From assembly GCF_000327065.1 (NCBI RefSeq), contig NC_019936.1:868001-932000 (forward strand): 64,000 nt of DNA, in the 5' to 3' direction. Below the pieces are notes generated by a model, which saw nothing but the letters and a program-made list of their open reading frames with translations, was not told where the DNA came from and ran no database searches. Source of the DNA: Stutzerimonas stutzeri RCH2 (GTDB lineage Bacteria > Pseudomonadota > Gammaproteobacteria > Pseudomonadales > Pseudomonadaceae). The position numbers and the translations under genes were made by a program. Shown here in pieces: positions 44,487-54,530 of this stretch; position 1 is the first letter of the stretch; each line of letters begins with the position of its first letter.

Positions 44487-45178
44487 CCGCAGCACTTCGC
44501 GTCGGGGGGCTGGTCCCCCTGACCACGCTGGACTTCCCCGACCATCTGGCCTGTGTGTTGTTCTGCCAGGGTTGCGGCTGGCGCTGCCGCTACTGCCACA
44601 ACCCGCAGCTGATCCCGGCCTGTGGCAACGAGGAAAAGCCCTGGTCGGAGATCCTCGCCTTCCTCGAACAACGCGTCGGCCTGCTCGAGGCGGTGGTGTT
44701 CAGTGGTGGCGAGCCGACCCTGCAGACCGCGTTACCCGAGGCGATCGCCCAGGTGCGGGCGCTGGGCTACAAGGTTGGCCTGCACAGTGCCGGCATCAAG
44801 CCGAAGCTGTTCGCCAGCATCCTGCCGCTGGTGGATTGGGTCGGTTTCGATATCAAGGCGCTACCCGAGCACAGCACGGCGATCACCGGTGTGGATGGCA
44901 GCGGCAAGGCCAACTGGAAGAGCCTCGAGCATCTGCTGGAAAGTGGCGTCGAGCACGAGTGCCGGACCACCGTGCACTGGCAGCTGTTCGACGCCGATAC
45001 GTTGTGGGACATGGCGCAGCGCCTGCGCCGGCTGGGTGTCGAACGCTTCGCCGTGCAGTGCGTGCGCACCGCGCGCATGCTCGACGACAACCTCGCCGAA
45101 AGCCGCGCACCCTACGACCAGCAGCGCCTGTGGGAGCGCCTGGATCGACTGTTCCCATCCTTCGTGCTGCGTGGATAG
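44483..45178 (+). CDS. nrdG: Anaerobic RNR activase NrdG
   Basis: 231-residue radical SAM enzyme that generates the glycyl radical on the reductase. SAM-cluster motif C31-GWR-C35-RY-C38 followed by SGGEPTLQ. The start is GTG 44483, overlapping the stop of the glycyl-radical gene by 4 bases, so activase and substrate peptide are made together. Confidence 0.95.
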   Translation: MTAALRVGGLVPLTTLDFPDHLACVLFCQGCGWRCRYCHNPQLIPACGNEEKPWSEILAFLEQRVGLLEAVVFSGGEPTLQTALPEAIAQVRALGYKVGLHSAGIKPKLFASILPLVDWVGFDIKALPEHSTAITGVDGSGKANWKSLEHLLESGVEHECRTTVHWQLFDADTLWDMAQRLRRLGVERFAVQCVRTARMLDDNLAESRAPYDQQRLWERLDRLFPSFVLRG

Positions 45179-45186
45179 AGCCGTGC

Positions 45187-45208
45187 GGGGTGCCGCACCG
45201 GGCACCCC
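45187..45208. terminator. Bidirectional terminator, nrdG and iron operon
   Basis: GGGGTGCC-GCACCG-GGCACCCC, 8-bp perfect stem, between the convergent ends of nrdG (45178) and the 4Fe-4S membrane protein (45228). Confidence 0.7.
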
Positions 45209-45227
45209 ATTCAACCCCTGATCGGCG

Positions 45228-46604
45228 TCAGCTCCAACCCCAGAACTGCAGCCACCAGCCATAGCCCACCAGTGCGCAGCCTGCGTTGACGCAGGCGAAC
45301 GCCAGCAGTCGGCGCAGGCCGTTGCCGCCGTGACGGCTGATTACGTTCCAGGCCAGGTACAGACTCCATGCCACGGCACCGATCAGCAGTGCAGCGCGAG
45401 CCGGCTGTGCCCAGGCGAGCAGGAAGCCTTCGTAGCGCAGCAGCTTCACCGTGGTGGCGGAAAGGCCGAGGAACAGCCCGGCGCCGCCCAGCGGCACCAG
45501 TGCCAGTGCCAGGTGCTGGAATACGTTGTCGCCACGGCGCATCACCCGCACGGCGGCACGCAGCAGCAGCCACAGCGCGCCACCGACGAGCAACGAGGCG
45601 CCGAAGATATAGGTGAGGATCGCCGCACCATCGAGCCAGGTGAAGGCATCGTTGGCCTGCGGATAGTGGGTCAGCAGCCACCAGGGCGCGTTGGCTTCCA
45701 GCGGCCAGAAGATGTCGCGGTCCACCAGCCATTCCGCCGCGGCCTGCTTGAGGGTGATGAACCAGGGACTGACCGTCCACTGGAAGGCGCCCATGGCCAG
45801 GCCGATCATGCCAAACAGCAGCAGCGTGCTGTCCCAGTGATCGCTTTGCTGCTGACCGCCGACGATAAGGATTTCCGAATTGGGCGAGCGGGCGCTTAGC
45901 TGCACTGCGCCGCGCTGGCTGCTGCAGCGGCCGCACGCGTGGCAATCGGAGTTGCCCTGCATGCGGCGGATGTCGATCAGCGGGGCGCAGTTGGGCGTCG
46001 GCAGGTGCGGTTCACGATTCTCCAGCCAGCGCTGCTCATCGACCTTGTAGTGCACCGGTGCCAGCCGGGCGAGCAGGGCGAACACGCCGCTGACCGGGCA
46101 AAGATGGCGACACCAGACGCGCTTGCCGCGCCCGTAGAGAAAGCCCACCAGCATCGCCGCGACGGTGGAGCCACCGAGGATCAGCAGTGCCGCCTGGGCA
46201 TAGTCATAGACGCTGATCAGCTGGCCGTAGACGGTGGTGAGGATGAAGGCGATGGTCGGCCAGCCGCTCCAGCGTACCCAGCGCGGCGTGCGTTTGTTCA
46301 GCCCGCGCCAGCTGATCCATTCGCTGAGCGAGCCTTCGGGGCAGAGCACGCCGCACCAAAGACGGCCGAAGAAGATCATCGACAGCAGCACGAAGGGCCA
46401 CCACAGGCCCCAGAAGATGAACTGCGCCAGTACCGTCAGGTTGTCGAGCATGCCGGCCTGGGCCGGCGGCAGATCGAGGAAGGCGGGAATCACCAGCAGC
46501 GTCAGATAGAAGCCAACCACCAGCCATTGCAGCGTGCGAATGGCCTTTGCATGTTGGCGCAGCAGATCACCGAGTCGCGCCAGCCACGGCGCCTGGGCGA
46601 TCAT
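45228..46604 (-). CDS. 4Fe-4S binding membrane protein (NapH/CcoG-like)
   Basis: 458-residue membrane protein. Polyferredoxin signatures CGVLCPEGS, CRHLCPVSG and DCHACGRC are placed between helices; about nine hydrophobic segments in all. It probably moves electrons across the membrane. The start at ATG 46604 overlaps the end of the Ftr1 gene (4 bases). In this operon a likely job is to supply electrons for iron oxidation-reduction during uptake. Confidence 0.85.
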   Translation of the reverse strand: MIAQAPWLARLGDLLRQHAKAIRTLQWLVVGFYLTLLVIPAFLDLPPAQAGMLDNLTVLAQFIFWGLWWPFVLLSMIFFGRLWCGVLCPEGSLSEWISWRGLNKRTPRWVRWSGWPTIAFILTTVYGQLISVYDYAQAALLILGGSTVAAMLVGFLYGRGKRVWCRHLCPVSGVFALLARLAPVHYKVDEQRWLENREPHLPTPNCAPLIDIRRMQGNSDCHACGRCSSQRGAVQLSARSPNSEILIVGGQQQSDHWDSTLLLFGMIGLAMGAFQWTVSPWFITLKQAAAEWLVDRDIFWPLEANAPWWLLTHYPQANDAFTWLDGAAILTYIFGASLLVGGALWLLLRAAVRVMRRGDNVFQHLALALVPLGGAGLFLGLSATTVKLLRYEGFLLAWAQPARAALLIGAVAWSLYLAWNVISRHGGNGLRRLLAFACVNAGCALVGYGWWLQFWGWS

Positions 46605-47458
46605 GCCGGCCTCGCAGCGAGCTGCACCTGTGCCCGGGGTTTGAGCCAGGCCCATGCGGCGAGCCAGTACAGGCCCAGAACCACTGCGGCTGCCAGCGAA
46701 GGCATCGACCGATAGCCGGTGAGACCGGCGATGGTGCCGCCCAACGCGCCGCCGTCATCCAGCAAGGCTGAGGTATCCCAGAGCGGATCGCCGAACACGG
46801 TGTAAAGCACTTCCGGTACATCCATGCCCATCAGCTGGCCGCTGAAACGATCCAGCGCAGCCATCAGCAACGCGCCACCGAGCAGCAGCAACATCACCTC
46901 GCTGATCTGGAAGAAGCGCCGCCAGCTGACGTAGCGACTGCCGGCCTGCAACGCGGCATAGCTGAGCAGAGCGAGAGCGAAGCCGAGCACACCGCCGATG
47001 ACGAAACGGGTGAGGTCCAGCCCTTGCTGCTGGTTACCGATGCCATAGAGGAACACCACCGTCTCGCTGCCTTCACGACCGACGGCGAGCATGGCCAGCA
47101 GCAATAGGCCGAAGCCGCTGCCCTGGCTGAGCTTTTCCGCGGCGCTGTTCTGCAGGCTGGTCTTCAGCGTGCGGCCATGCTGGTGCATCCAGCCGACCAT
47201 GTGCAGGATCAGCATGCTGGCTACCAGCAGCATCGCGCACTGGAACCATTCGCCACCGCTACCGGCCAGCCAGTCGCCGGCCTGCAGTACACCCCAGCCC
47301 AGCGCGGCAGCCAAGCCGAGGCCGGCAGCGACACCGGCCCAGAGCATGCGCAGCGCATTACCCGCCCCCGGTTGCTGGCGCAGCCAGGCGTGCAGGATGC
47401 CGATGACCAGCAGGGCCTCGACGCTTTCGCGCCAAACGATGAACATGGATTGGCCCAT
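46601..47458 (-). CDS. Ftr1-family iron permease
   Basis: 285 residues, seven membrane helices, homologous to the yeast Ftr1/EfeU/FetM iron permeases. Two REXXE iron motifs are present: RESVE near the N terminus and REGSE in the middle. It imports iron with the periplasmic P19 protein encoded upstream. Confidence 0.92.
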   Translation of the reverse strand: MGQSMFIVWRESVEALLVIGILHAWLRQQPGAGNALRMLWAGVAAGLGLAAALGWGVLQAGDWLAGSGGEWFQCAMLLVASMLILHMVGWMHQHGRTLKTSLQNSAAEKLSQGSGFGLLLLAMLAVGREGSETVVFLYGIGNQQQGLDLTRFVIGGVLGFALALLSYAALQAGSRYVSWRRFFQISEVMLLLLGGALLMAALDRFSGQLMGMDVPEVLYTVFGDPLWDTSALLDDGGALGGTIAGLTGYRSMPSLAAAVVLGLYWLAAWAWLKPRAQVQLAARPA

Positions 47459-47474
47459 GGATGTGCTCCTTTTA

Positions 47475-47813
47475 CTACTTGGCGATGATCTCGCCTTCGG
47501 GAAGATCCATATGGAATTCGTCGAAGAACGGATAGCGGCCCGGCTTCAGCGGGTGGATCACGACGAAGGAGGTCACGCCGGGTGACAGCACCTTCTCGAC
47601 GCGCAATGGCGTGCTTTCGAATTCGGTCGGTCCGCTGCCGGCGTTGTGCACGATGATCTTGAAGCGCTGGCGGGCCGGGACTTCAATGGTTGCTGGCTCG
47701 AAGTGGCCGTCACGAATGGTCAGCTCGTACGTCGGCAGCGCTGCCTGAGCCGGACCTGCGAGCCCGAACAGCAGCGGCAGCACGCCGAGCAGCGCTTGCC
47801 CGGCGCGACGCAT
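47475..47813 (-). CDS. Periplasmic cupredoxin-like protein
   Basis: 112 residues: signal peptide ending GPAQA, then an all-beta cupredoxin-like domain (EfeO-N/Cupredoxin_1 type). The usual Cys copper ligand is absent; His and Met near the end (FDEFHMDLPEGE) may bind metal. The ATG overlaps the P19 stop by 3 bases. Probably assists iron delivery or oxidation. Confidence 0.82.
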   Translation of the reverse strand: MRRAGQALLGVLPLLFGLAGPAQAALPTYELTIRDGHFEPATIEVPARQRFKIIVHNAGSGPTEFESTPLRVEKVLSPGVTSFVVIHPLKPGRYPFFDEFHMDLPEGEIIAK

Positions 47814-48346
47814 CAGTAGCCCCCTTTCTTGCCGATGCCGGCGTAGGTGAACTCGTAGTTCAGCTCGCAGCCTTCGAACCAGGGGGCGACGCCGGTTTCC
47901 TTGTCGGTGTGGCGACCGAACATGTTGTGGCCCGAGCCCGGCGGCAGGATCTTGTAGGTCAGCTGGTATTTGCCCGGGCCGAGCAGCTTGATGTTGTCGC
48001 CGTAGTGCGGCCCATCGTTGGCCACCATCGGATGGAATTCGCCTTCGATCACCTCGTCGGAGCCCTTCTTGCGCAGGGTGTAGTGAATGCTCAGGTAGGG
48101 CACGAAGCTGCCTTCCTGCCAGCCGTTGCGGTTGTCTTCGGTGGCGCTGATATCGGCTTCCAGGTGCACGTCGGACTCGGCGGCGGCGCGCATCATGCCC
48201 GGCGGGTCCATTTCGACCGGCTGCAGATACACCGCGCCGACCTCCATGCCGCCGCACTGTTGCGGTTCGCCGATGGGGTATTCCTTCGCCTGGGCGAGCG
48301 GGGTGAGCAGCAGGGTGGTGATGGCCAGGGTGGCGGGGATGCGCAT
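47813..48346 (-). CDS. P19/FetP-type periplasmic iron-copper protein
   Basis: 177 residues, signal peptide ending AQA, followed by the Tp34/P19 domain with the conserved Met and His ligands (GGMEVG, EADISATEDN, VANDGPHYGDN, GHNMFGRH). Homologous to FetP of E. coli and P19 of Campylobacter, which bind Cu and Fe and support Ftr1-type uptake under iron limitation. First gene of the operon, behind a Fur-like box. Confidence 0.9.
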   Translation of the reverse strand: MRIPATLAITTLLLTPLAQAKEYPIGEPQQCGGMEVGAVYLQPVEMDPPGMMRAAAESDVHLEADISATEDNRNGWQEGSFVPYLSIHYTLRKKGSDEVIEGEFHPMVANDGPHYGDNIKLLGPGKYQLTYKILPPGSGHNMFGRHTDKETGVAPWFEGCELNYEFTYAGIGKKGGY

Positions 48347-48400
48347 TGAAGCCTCCGGAAAAGCAGAAAAGGGCGGAGAGAAGATCGCACTTGCGCCTCC

Positions 48401-48420
48401 GAATGATAATGATTCGCGTC
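48401..48420 (-). promoter_or_regulatory. Fur-like box ahead of the iron operon
   Basis: GAATGATAATGATTCGCGTC contains the GATAATGAT core of Fur sites and a GAAT...ATTC dyad. It lies 55 bases upstream of the P19 gene. Confidence 0.65.
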
Positions 48421-48616
48421 AATTTCCCAAGAAATATTTTGTTACCGGTGGCTGTATGCAAATCCGAATGCCACTACAAGCCGCTGCTCGCGGGGGCTGT
48501 AGCGGAGCTGCGACCGGTCGTCACAGTGCGGCTGGTTGCGGGCTAGCGAGCGCTTCGGTGCGAACCCTGAGAAGGGAATCCTCTAAGATGGTGCACTTTT
48601 CGACTCCGGGGCTTTC

Positions 48617-50044
48617 ATGCAATCGCCCGTATCCCTAGATGCTCGCACTGCACGGGTTCTGCCGTGGCTGGTGGCGATCGCCTTCTTCATGCAGACGCTG
48701 GACGGCACCATTCTCAATACCGCGCTGCCGGCCATGGCGCGTGATCTGGCAGAGAATCCATTGCGCATGCAGGGCGTGGTGATCGCCTACATGCTCACCG
48801 TGGCGCTGCTGATTCCGGCGTCCGGCTGGATCGCCGATCGTTTCGGTAGCCGACGTATCTTCGTCACCGCCATCGTGCTGTTTTCCGTGGGCTCGCTGCT
48901 CTGTGCGCTGTCCACCAGCTTCAACCAGTTGGTGGCGTCCCGTGTGCTGCAGGGGCTGGGCGGTGCATTGATGCTGCCGGTGGGGCGCCTGGTGGTGCTG
49001 CGGGCGTTTCCGCGCAGCGAGTTCGTGCGGATCATGGCCTTTATCGCGTTGCCGGGACTGGTCGGTCCGCTGCTCGGTCCGACCCTGGGCGGCTGGCTGG
49101 TGGAGTACGCCTCCTGGCACTGGATCTTCCTGATCAACCTGCCGGTGGGGGTAATCGGCTGCATTGCTGCGCTGCGCTTCATGCCGGACCTCAAGGGGCC
49201 GGAGCGGGTGCGCTTCGATACGCTGGGCTTCGTGCTGTTCGGCGCGGCGATGGTGTTGGTCACCATTGCCCTGGAAGGGCTCGGCCATATGCATATGTCG
49301 CATGCCCGCGTAATGCTGCTGCTGGTTGTCGGCGCGGCCTGCATGACGGCGTACTGGCTGCGCGCAGGGCGCATCGACGCGCCGCTGTTCAGCCCCAAGC
49401 TGTTCCGAACGCGCAGCTTTGCCGTGGGCATCTTCGGCAACCTGTTCGCCCGCCTGGGTGGCGGTGCGCTGCCGTTCCTGCTGCCGCTGCTGCTGCAGGT
49501 GGCGCTGGGTTATTCGCCGGCGCAGGCGGGGATGAGCATGATTCCGCTGGCCTTGGGTGCGATGGCAGTGAAATCGATGGCCAAGCCGATCATCGACCGT
49601 CTCGGTTATCGCCGCCTGCTGATTGGCAACACCCTGTTGCTTGGCGGCCTTATCGCCAGCCTGGCTACGATCGATACGCAAACGCCGACCTGGCTGCTGC
49701 TGGTGCATCTCGGGCTGATCGGCATGGTCAACTCCATGCAGTTCACCGCGATGAACACCGTCACCCTGGTCGGCCTCAGCCACGCCGATGCCAGCAGCGG
49801 CAACAGCCTGTTGTCGGTGGTGGTGCAGTTGTCGATGAGCCTTGGTGTCGCCACTGCTGGGGCGCTGCTCGGTGGCTTCACGGTGGATGACGCCCAGGGC
49901 AGCGAGGTGCTGCATGCATTCCAGCTGACCTTCCTCTGCGTCGGCGGCATGGCGATGCTGGCTGCCGCGTTGTTCCTGCAGCTGGAACATCGCGATCCCG
50001 CCAAGGCTGACGATCCGCGGCGCCCGGTGGATGTCGGCGAATAG
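48617..50044 (+). CDS. MFS multidrug exporter, DHA2 type
   Basis: 475 residues with fourteen predicted helices. Motif DRFGSRR between helices 2 and 3 and the DGTILNTALPAMA of helix 1 place it in the DHA2 family (MdtD/EmrB-like). Proton-driven export of drugs or metabolites is expected; the substrate cannot be told. It has no evident link to the denitrification genes. Confidence 0.9.
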   Translation: MQSPVSLDARTARVLPWLVAIAFFMQTLDGTILNTALPAMARDLAENPLRMQGVVIAYMLTVALLIPASGWIADRFGSRRIFVTAIVLFSVGSLLCALSTSFNQLVASRVLQGLGGALMLPVGRLVVLRAFPRSEFVRIMAFIALPGLVGPLLGPTLGGWLVEYASWHWIFLINLPVGVIGCIAALRFMPDLKGPERVRFDTLGFVLFGAAMVLVTIALEGLGHMHMSHARVMLLLVVGAACMTAYWLRAGRIDAPLFSPKLFRTRSFAVGIFGNLFARLGGGALPFLLPLLLQVALGYSPAQAGMSMIPLALGAMAVKSMAKPIIDRLGYRRLLIGNTLLLGGLIASLATIDTQTPTWLLLVHLGLIGMVNSMQFTAMNTVTLVGLSHADASSGNSLLSVVVQLSMSLGVATAGALLGGFTVDDAQGSEVLHAFQLTFLCVGGMAMLAAALFLQLEHRDPAKADDPRRPVDVGE

Positions 50045-50176
50045 CGCCGACGCCTATCTGTAATGTTTCAAGACACGTGGTTGCTTGAGCGCTGCGTCAG
50101 GCTGGCGCAGCGCCCAACGAGCTCAGCGGGATGTGGGGGTCATGGCCATCGGCTCAGCGCAAAGACCCGCTGCAAT

Positions 50177-50198
50177 TGTTTACCTGTTCAAGTAAACA
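50177..50198. promoter_or_regulatory. Inverted repeat ahead of the small coiled-coil gene
   Basis: TGTTTAC-N8-GTAAACA, 7-bp arms. It resembles the TTGTTT...AAACAA words found again at 50538-50558 and near edd. Confidence 0.4.
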
Positions 50199-50275
50199 TT
50201 ATCGACCTGTCGTCATAAGCTACATATCGTTAAGGCTCTGAAGCGGCACTGCGCCGTTATCAAAGGAGCGAAACG

Positions 50276-50536
50276 ATGAGTGCAATGAGCCTAGCCTGGC
50301 TATTGATCGGCACCTCGCTGTGCAGCGTGATGGTGCTACTGGTAGTGCTCTGGCTGCTATGGATGGGACGGCAGAGCCAGTGCCGTGAGCTGGCGGTATT
50401 GCGCGAGCTGCTGGATGACCTCGGCCAGGTGATCGTGCGCCTGGAGCAGGACAAGGCTGAGCTCACTTCCGGGCTGCGGGCGGAAAAGGCCCATGTCGCC
50501 CAGCTACGTCGCCAGCTTGATTTGCTGCGCAGCTGA
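50276..50536 (+). CDS. Small membrane-anchored coiled-coil protein
   Basis: 86 residues: one N-terminal membrane helix (AWLLIGTSLCSVMVLLVVLWLLW), then about 50 residues of heptad pattern predicted to be coiled coil. GGAG lies 8 bases upstream of the ATG. No known family. It is flanked on both sides by TGTTT/AAACA inverted repeats and stands just ahead of edd. Confidence 0.7.
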   Translation: MSAMSLAWLLIGTSLCSVMVLLVVLWLLWMGRQSQCRELAVLRELLDDLGQVIVRLEQDKAELTSGLRAEKAHVAQLRRQLDLLRS

Positions 50537-50537
50537 T

Positions 50538-50558
50538 TGTTTGTTGTTTAAACAAACA
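50538..50558 (+). terminator. Hairpin between the small gene and edd
   Basis: TGTTTGTT-GTTTA-AACAAACA, 8-bp arms, one base after the stop of the small gene, followed by TATTTCTT. The nested TTGTTTAAACAA is itself a perfect palindrome and could serve as an operator. Confidence 0.5.
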
Positions 50559-50602
50559 TATTTCTTCGAATACACCTGATTCGCCGTTATGATTCCGACC
50601 TA

Positions 50603-50622
50603 TTGTTTATAAAAAACTACAA
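50603..50622. promoter_or_regulatory. HexR-like operator at edd
   Basis: TTGTTTATAAAAAACTACAA, TTGT...ACAA ends as in HexR sites. It lies 13 bases ahead of the edd start. It shares TTGTTT and ACTACA with the zwf site at 54449-54465 but with a spacer two bases longer. Confidence 0.5.
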
Positions 50623-50634
50623 ATAGGAGGTTTC

Positions 50635-52461
50635 ATGCATCCCGTAGTCGTCGAAGTCACTGAGCGCCTGATCCAGCGCAGCCGGCCGACGCGCGAGGCC
50701 TATCTCGCCATGATTCGTGGCGCTGCCAGCGCTGGCCCTGCACGCAACGGGGCGCAATGCGCGAACTTCGCCCATGGCGTTGCCGGATGCGGCACCCAGG
50801 ACAAGCAGCGCCTGCGCCTGCCGGACGCGGCCAACGTCGCAATCGTCACCGCCTACAACGACATGCTCTCGGCGCATCAGCCCTACGAGGGTTACCCTGA
50901 ACGCCTGCGCCAGGCGCTGCGCGATGTCGGCTCGGTGGGGCAAGTGGCGGGCGGCGTGCCGGCGATGTGTGACGGCGTCACCCAGGGCGAGCCGGGCATG
51001 GAGCTGGCCATTGCCAGTCGCGAGGTGATCGCCATGAGCACCGCGGTGGCGCTGTCGCACAACCTGTTCGATGCGGCGCTGCTGCTCGGCATCTGCGACA
51101 AGATCGTTCCCGGGTTGCTGATCGGCGCGCTGCGCTTCGGTCATCTGCCCGCCGTGTTCGTGCCGGCCGGGCCGATGCCGTCCGGTCTGGCCAACAAGGA
51201 CAAGGCCGCGGTGCGCCAGCGCTATGCCGAAGGCAAGGCCAGTCGCGACGAGCTGCTGGCGGCGGAAATGCAGGCCTATCACAGCCCTGGCACTTGCACC
51301 TTCTACGGCACCGCCAACACCAATCAGATGCTGATGGAAGTGATGGGCCTGCATCTGCCGGGCTCGTCCTTCGTCAACCCGGGCACGCCACTGCGCGATG
51401 CGCTGACTGCCGAGGCCGCGCGCCAGGTCACTCGACTGACGCCACAGGGCGGCTGCTTCACGCCGCTGGGTGAACTGGTCGACGAGCGCGTGCTGGTCAA
51501 CGCCATCGTCGCGCTGCATGCCACCGGCGGTTCGACCAACCACACCCTGCACATGCCGGCAATCGCCCAGGCGGCGGGCATCCAGCTGACCTGGCAGGAT
51601 ATGGCCGACCTCTCCGCGGTGGTGCCGACGCTGGCGCGGGTCTATCCCAACGGCCCGGCCGACATCAATCATTTCCATGCTGCGGGCGGTGTGGCGGTGC
51701 TGGTGCGCGAGCTGCTCGCGGCCGGCCTGCTGCATGAAGATGTGCATACCGTGATGGGGCGTGGCCTCAGTCGCTATACCCAGGAGCCCTTCCTCGAAGG
51801 CGGTCGATTGACCTGGCGTGAAGGCGCTGCGGCGAGCCTGGACGAAAGCCTCCTGCGGCCGGTTGCGCGGCCGTTCTCTGCCGAGGGCGGTCTGCGGGTG
51901 ATGAGCGGCAATCTCGGCCGCGGCGTGATGAAGGTGTCTGCCGTGGCGCCCGAGCACCGCGTCGTGGAGGCTCCGGCGCGGGTCTTCGCCGATCAACTGG
52001 AGTTGGTCGAGGCATTCAAGGCGGGCGAGCTGGAGCGCGATGTCGTTGCGGTGGTGCGCTTCCAGGGGCCGCGCGCCAACGGCATGCCCGAGTTGCACAA
52101 GCTGACGCCTTATCTTGGTCTGTTGCAGGACCGCGGTTTCAAGGTCGCGCTGGTCACCGACGGGCGCATGTCCGGTGCGTCGGGCAAGGTGCCGGCGGCG
52201 ATCCATGTATGTCCCGAGGCAATCGATGGCGGCCCGCTGGCGCGTGTGCGTGACGGCGATCTGCTGCGCGTGGATGGGCAGGCCGGCGTGCTCGAGGTGC
52301 TGGTCGATGCCGCCGAGCTGGCCGGCCGATCGCCTGTTGCTGCGCCGGCTGCGAGCGTGCAGGGTTGCGGGCGCGAGCTGTTTGGCTTTATGCGCTCGGC
52401 GTTCAGCTCCGCCGAGCAGGGCGCCAGCGTGTTCACTGCTGGGCTGGAGGCGCTGCGATGA
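50635..52461 (+). CDS. edd: 6-phosphogluconate dehydratase Edd
   Basis: 608-residue cytoplasmic 4Fe-4S dehydratase (IlvD/Edd family) converting 6-phosphogluconate to 2-keto-3-deoxy-6-phosphogluconate, the first step specific to the Entner-Doudoroff route. Conserved cluster segments seen: [38 protein letters not shown] and [21 protein letters not shown] precedes the ATG. It overlaps glk by 4 bases. Confidence 0.96.
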   Translation: MHPVVVEVTERLIQRSRPTREAYLAMIRGAASAGPARNGAQCANFAHGVAGCGTQDKQRLRLPDAANVAIVTAYNDMLSAHQPYEGYPERLRQALRDVGSVGQVAGGVPAMCDGVTQGEPGMELAIASREVIAMSTAVALSHNLFDAALLLGICDKIVPGLLIGALRFGHLPAVFVPAGPMPSGLANKDKAAVRQRYAEGKASRDELLAAEMQAYHSPGTCTFYGTANTNQMLMEVMGLHLPGSSFVNPGTPLRDALTAEAARQVTRLTPQGGCFTPLGELVDERVLVNAIVALHATGGSTNHTLHMPAIAQAAGIQLTWQDMADLSAVVPTLARVYPNGPADINHFHAAGGVAVLVRELLAAGLLHEDVHTVMGRGLSRYTQEPFLEGGRLTWREGAAASLDESLLRPVARPFSAEGGLRVMSGNLGRGVMKVSAVAPEHRVVEAPARVFADQLELVEAFKAGELERDVVAVVRFQGPRANGMPELHKLTPYLGLLQDRGFKVALVTDGRMSGASGKVPAAIHVCPEAIDGGPLARVRDGDLLRVDGQAGVLEVLVDAAELAGRSPVAAPAASVQGCGRELFGFMRSAFSSAEQGASVFTAGLEALR

Positions 52462-53417
52462 GGCTGGCGCTGGTCGGCGATATCGGCGGCACCAATGCGC
52501 GCTTCGCGCTGTGGCGCGACTCGCGGCTGGAGTCGGTACGGGTTCTGGCGGCGGCGGATTTCGCCACGCCCGAAATGGCGGTTGAGTATTACCTGGCATC
52601 CCTCGGCCTGGCGCCGGGCAGCGTCGAGGCAGCCTGTCTGGCCTGCGCCGGGCCGGTCAAAGGCGAGCAGTTCACTTTCACCAACAATCACTGGCGGCTG
52701 ACGCGAAGCGACTTCTGCGGCGCCCTGCAGATGGGCGAGCTGTTGCTGATCAATGACTTCGCCGCGATGGCGCTGGGTATGACGCGTGTAGGCGAAGCGG
52801 GGCGCCGCATGATCTGCGCTGGCGAGGCCGAGCCCGATGCGCCGGCACTGGTCATCGGGCCGGGCACCGGGCTTGGCGTTGCCGGGTTGCTACCCTTGGG
52901 GGGTGGCAGCTGGCGTGCATTGCCGGGGGAGGGTGGGCATGTCGACCTGCCCGTGGCGGATGCGCACGAGGCGGCGCTGTGGCAGATGCTGTTCGCTCAG
53001 CTTGGCCATGTGCGCGCCGAGGACGTGCTCAGTGGCGGTGGCCTGTTGCTGCTCTATCGTACGGTCTGCACCGTGGCCGGTTTGGCGCCGCGACTGGCGT
53101 CGCCGGCTGAAGTCACCGCGGCTGCGCTGGCTGGCGATCATGTCGCGGTGGCGACCCTGGAGCAGTTCTGCGTGTGGCTCGGCCGGGTCGCCGGCAACAA
53201 CGTGCTCACGCTCGGCGCGCGCGGTGGGGTGTATATCGTCGGTGGTGTGGTGCCGCGTTTCGCCGATTTCTTCGCGGCCAGTGGTTTCGCTCGCGGCTTT
53301 ACCAGCAAGGGCTGCATGAGTCGCTATCTCGGCGATGTGCCGGTGTGGCTGGTAACTGCTGAGTTTCCAGGGCTTGAGGGCGCCGGTGTGGCGCTGGAGC
53401 AGGCGCTGGCGCGCTGA
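52458..53417 (+). CDS. glk: Glucokinase
   Basis: 319 residues. Phosphorylates glucose to glucose 6-phosphate with ATP. N-terminal phosphate loop [13 protein letters not shown], later [13 protein letters not shown] and EGGHVDLP. The start ATG overlaps the edd stop (ATGA). Confidence 0.94.
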   Translation: MRLALVGDIGGTNARFALWRDSRLESVRVLAAADFATPEMAVEYYLASLGLAPGSVEAACLACAGPVKGEQFTFTNNHWRLTRSDFCGALQMGELLLINDFAAMALGMTRVGEAGRRMICAGEAEPDAPALVIGPGTGLGVAGLLPLGGGSWRALPGEGGHVDLPVADAHEAALWQMLFAQLGHVRAEDVLSGGGLLLLYRTVCTVAGLAPRLASPAEVTAAALAGDHVAVATLEQFCVWLGRVAGNNVLTLGARGGVYIVGGVVPRFADFFAASGFARGFTSKGCMSRYLGDVPVWLVTAEFPGLEGAGVALEQALAR

Positions 53418-53489
53418 TCTGGCGCTTTCGGGTGTGGAGGGCGGGATGTTGTTATAGCAACATCCCCTTCTCATGCCGGCGCGGTTGCC

Positions 53490-54359
53490 TCAGCTCGGCT
53501 CTTCGTCCGCCGGATAACGGCTGGCATTGAGGCTTTCCTTTACCTTGCGCAGGTGCGGCTGGAAATCCACGCCGCGGCGCAGGGTCATGCCGGTGGCGAG
53601 CACGTCGAGCACGGTGAGCTGAATGATGCGCGAGGTCATCGGCATGTAGATGTCGGTGTCCTCGGGCAGCGGGATGTTCAGGCTCAGCGTGCTGGCCTGC
53701 GCCAGCGGCGAGCCGGCGGCGGTCAGGCCGAGTACCGAGGCGCCGTTCTGTCGCGCGATTCGTGCCACCTCTACCAATTCGCGGGTGCGGCCGGTGTAGG
53801 AAATGATCACGAACAGCTCGCCGGTATGCGCCACCGAGGCCAGCATGCGCTGCATCAGCACGTCCGAATGCGCGGTCACTGCCAGGTTGAAGCGGAAGAA
53901 CTTGTGCTGCGCATCCAGCGCCACCGAGGCCGAGGCGCCGAGGCCGAAGAAGTGGATCTGCCGCGCCTGGATCATCAAATCGACAGCGCGGCTGACCAAT
54001 TGCGGGTCGAGGCTCTGGCAGGCGCTGTCCAGCGAGGCGATGGCGGAGCCGAAAATCTTGCGCGTGTATTCCGCTGGGCCGTCGTCGGGCTCCACCGCCT
54101 GGCTGACGTAGGCGGCGCCGCTGGCCAGGCTTTGCGCGAGCTGCATCTTCAGTTCCGGATAACCGCTGACGCCGAACGAGCGGCAAAAGCGATTCACTGT
54201 CGGCTCGCTGACCTGCGCGGTCTGCGCCAGGGTGGCGATGCTGAAACGGGTCGCCTGCTGCGGATTGCGCAGGATCACCTCGGCGACCTTGCGCTCGGCC
54301 TTGTTGAGGTCTTCGATGCGGCGCTGGATCTGCTCGAGCAGGTTGTGTACGCGGTCCAT
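53490..54359 (-). CDS. hexR: HexR, repressor of glucose catabolism
   Basis: 289-residue RpiR-family regulator. N-terminal HTH ([22 protein letters not shown]) and a C-terminal SIS sugar-phosphate domain ([17 protein letters not shown]). KDPG is the inducer in Pseudomonas. It is divergent from zwf-pgl-eda and faces edd-glk, both with HexR-like operators. ATG 54359 is chosen over an in-frame ATG at 54383 because AGGA lies 5 bases upstream. Confidence 0.94.
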   Translation of the reverse strand: MDRVHNLLEQIQRRIEDLNKAERKVAEVILRNPQQATRFSIATLAQTAQVSEPTVNRFCRSFGVSGYPELKMQLAQSLASGAAYVSQAVEPDDGPAEYTRKIFGSAIASLDSACQSLDPQLVSRAVDLMIQARQIHFFGLGASASVALDAQHKFFRFNLAVTAHSDVLMQRMLASVAHTGELFVIISYTGRTRELVEVARIARQNGASVLGLTAAGSPLAQASTLSLNIPLPEDTDIYMPMTSRIIQLTVLDVLATGMTLRRGVDFQPHLRKVKESLNASRYPADEEPS

Positions 54360-54448
54360 GTCGGTCCTGATGCGGCTTGCCAATGGGGTGGCCTATCCTA
54401 CTGAGGGCGGTGCGGAGCGGCCACAGGTATCTAAATTTGCGCTAAATG

Positions 54449-54465
54449 TTGTTTTTATTACTACA
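54449..54465. promoter_or_regulatory. HexR-like operator in hexR-zwf region
   Basis: TTGTTTTTATTACTACA, 17 bases, near the HexR consensus. It lies between the divergent hexR and zwf starts, 66 bases ahead of zwf. Confidence 0.6.
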
Positions 54466-54530
54466 TTGAACTTGAATAACCAGGCATCGCCGTGTATTCA
54501 TAGTGCAGTTTTAGTAGAAGAACAAACATC

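Noticed and set aside
50617..52599. 660-codon minus-strand open frame across edd
   Set aside because: Complement of the edd coding sequence; composition is typical of an antisense shadow in high-GC DNA.
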